Shown here one piece after another: positions 14,764-14,855 of a stretch of 14,855 nt of DNA (position 1 is its first letter; each line of letters starts with the position of its first letter). The notes beneath the pieces were generated by a model. The model was not told the DNA's origin. It did not search any database and saw nothing but the letters and a program-made list of their open reading frames with translations. Position numbers and translations under genes: made by a program. The DNA comes from Euryarchaeota archaeon UBA495 (GTDB lineage Archaea; Thermoplasmatota; Poseidoniia; Poseidoniales; Poseidoniaceae): the NCBI GenBank assembly GCA_002496845.1, contig DALQ01000015.1, forward strand, positions 1 to 14,855. Direction: 5' to 3'.

Positions 14764-14855
14764 ATGGACACCGCTTTCCCGGACGAGTCGACCGAACGGC
14801 TGTTCCAACTGATTCACATGCTTCAGCGCACGGCGTTGCTGAACCTTGGCCACCT
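14764..14855 (+). CDS. Unknown protein, N-terminal fragment (3' partial)
   Basis: Only 30 residues are inside the window. They begin MDTAFPDESTERLFQLIHML and continue with a short amphipathic or hydrophobic segment ending LLNLGHL. The layout of a helix ending in an LG motif faintly recalls the DUF1844 family, but the fragment is too short to assign. It starts 9 nt after ftsY behind a GAGGGG site, so it is very probably the next gene of the eL20 - pfdA - ftsY operon. Confidence 0.55.
   Translation, partial: MDTAFPDESTERLFQLIHMLQRTALLNLGH

Overview
This 14.9-kb window is GC-rich, gene-dense archaeal chromosome. A geranylgeranylglyceryl phosphate synthase (archaeal lipid pathway), an eL20 (LX) - prefoldin alpha - FtsY gene run (a classic archaeal neighbourhood), and a TATA box about 26 bp ahead of a probably leaderless start all point to an archaeon. 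The GC-rich, compact style and the large secreted protease with calcium-binding repeats suggest a marine Thermoplasmatota/Poseidoniales (Marine Group II) type genome. That lineage call is an inference.

Layout, left to right. (1) Positions 1-4448, plus strand: the large subunit of FGAM synthase (reading frame open to the window edge, probably a PurS-PurL fusion cut by the edge), its glutaminase partner PurQ, and a polytopic membrane acyltransferase-like protein that appears to start at CTG. These three look like one operon. (2) Positions 4455-6242, minus strand: an ABC exporter half-transporter, divergent from (3) a GGGP synthase at 6311-7129 on the plus strand. (4) Positions 7117-12452, minus strand, in transcription order: a secreted, membrane-anchored subtilisin-like protease with thrombospondin type 3 repeats, a MamK/MreB-type actin homologue, and a long coiled-coil protein. 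(5) Positions 12538-14855, plus strand: ribosomal protein eL20, prefoldin alpha, SRP receptor FtsY and the start of one more gene.

The most interesting region is the actin plus coiled-coil pair: a bacterial-type (MamK-like) actin in an archaeon, directly followed by a long coiled-coil protein with a short N-terminal segment reminiscent of DivIVA, i.e. a candidate filament-plus-adaptor cytoskeletal module. A second useful observation is translational: at three junctions a TGA stop overlaps a GAGG Shine-Dalgarno motif, and the next start lies exactly 12 nt from the T of the stop. This rule predicts the unusual CTG start of the membrane protein. No RNA genes, CRISPR arrays, insertion sequences or attachment sites were seen. 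The longest stretch without a plus- or minus-strand gene is the 85-bp divergent spacer at 12453-12537.
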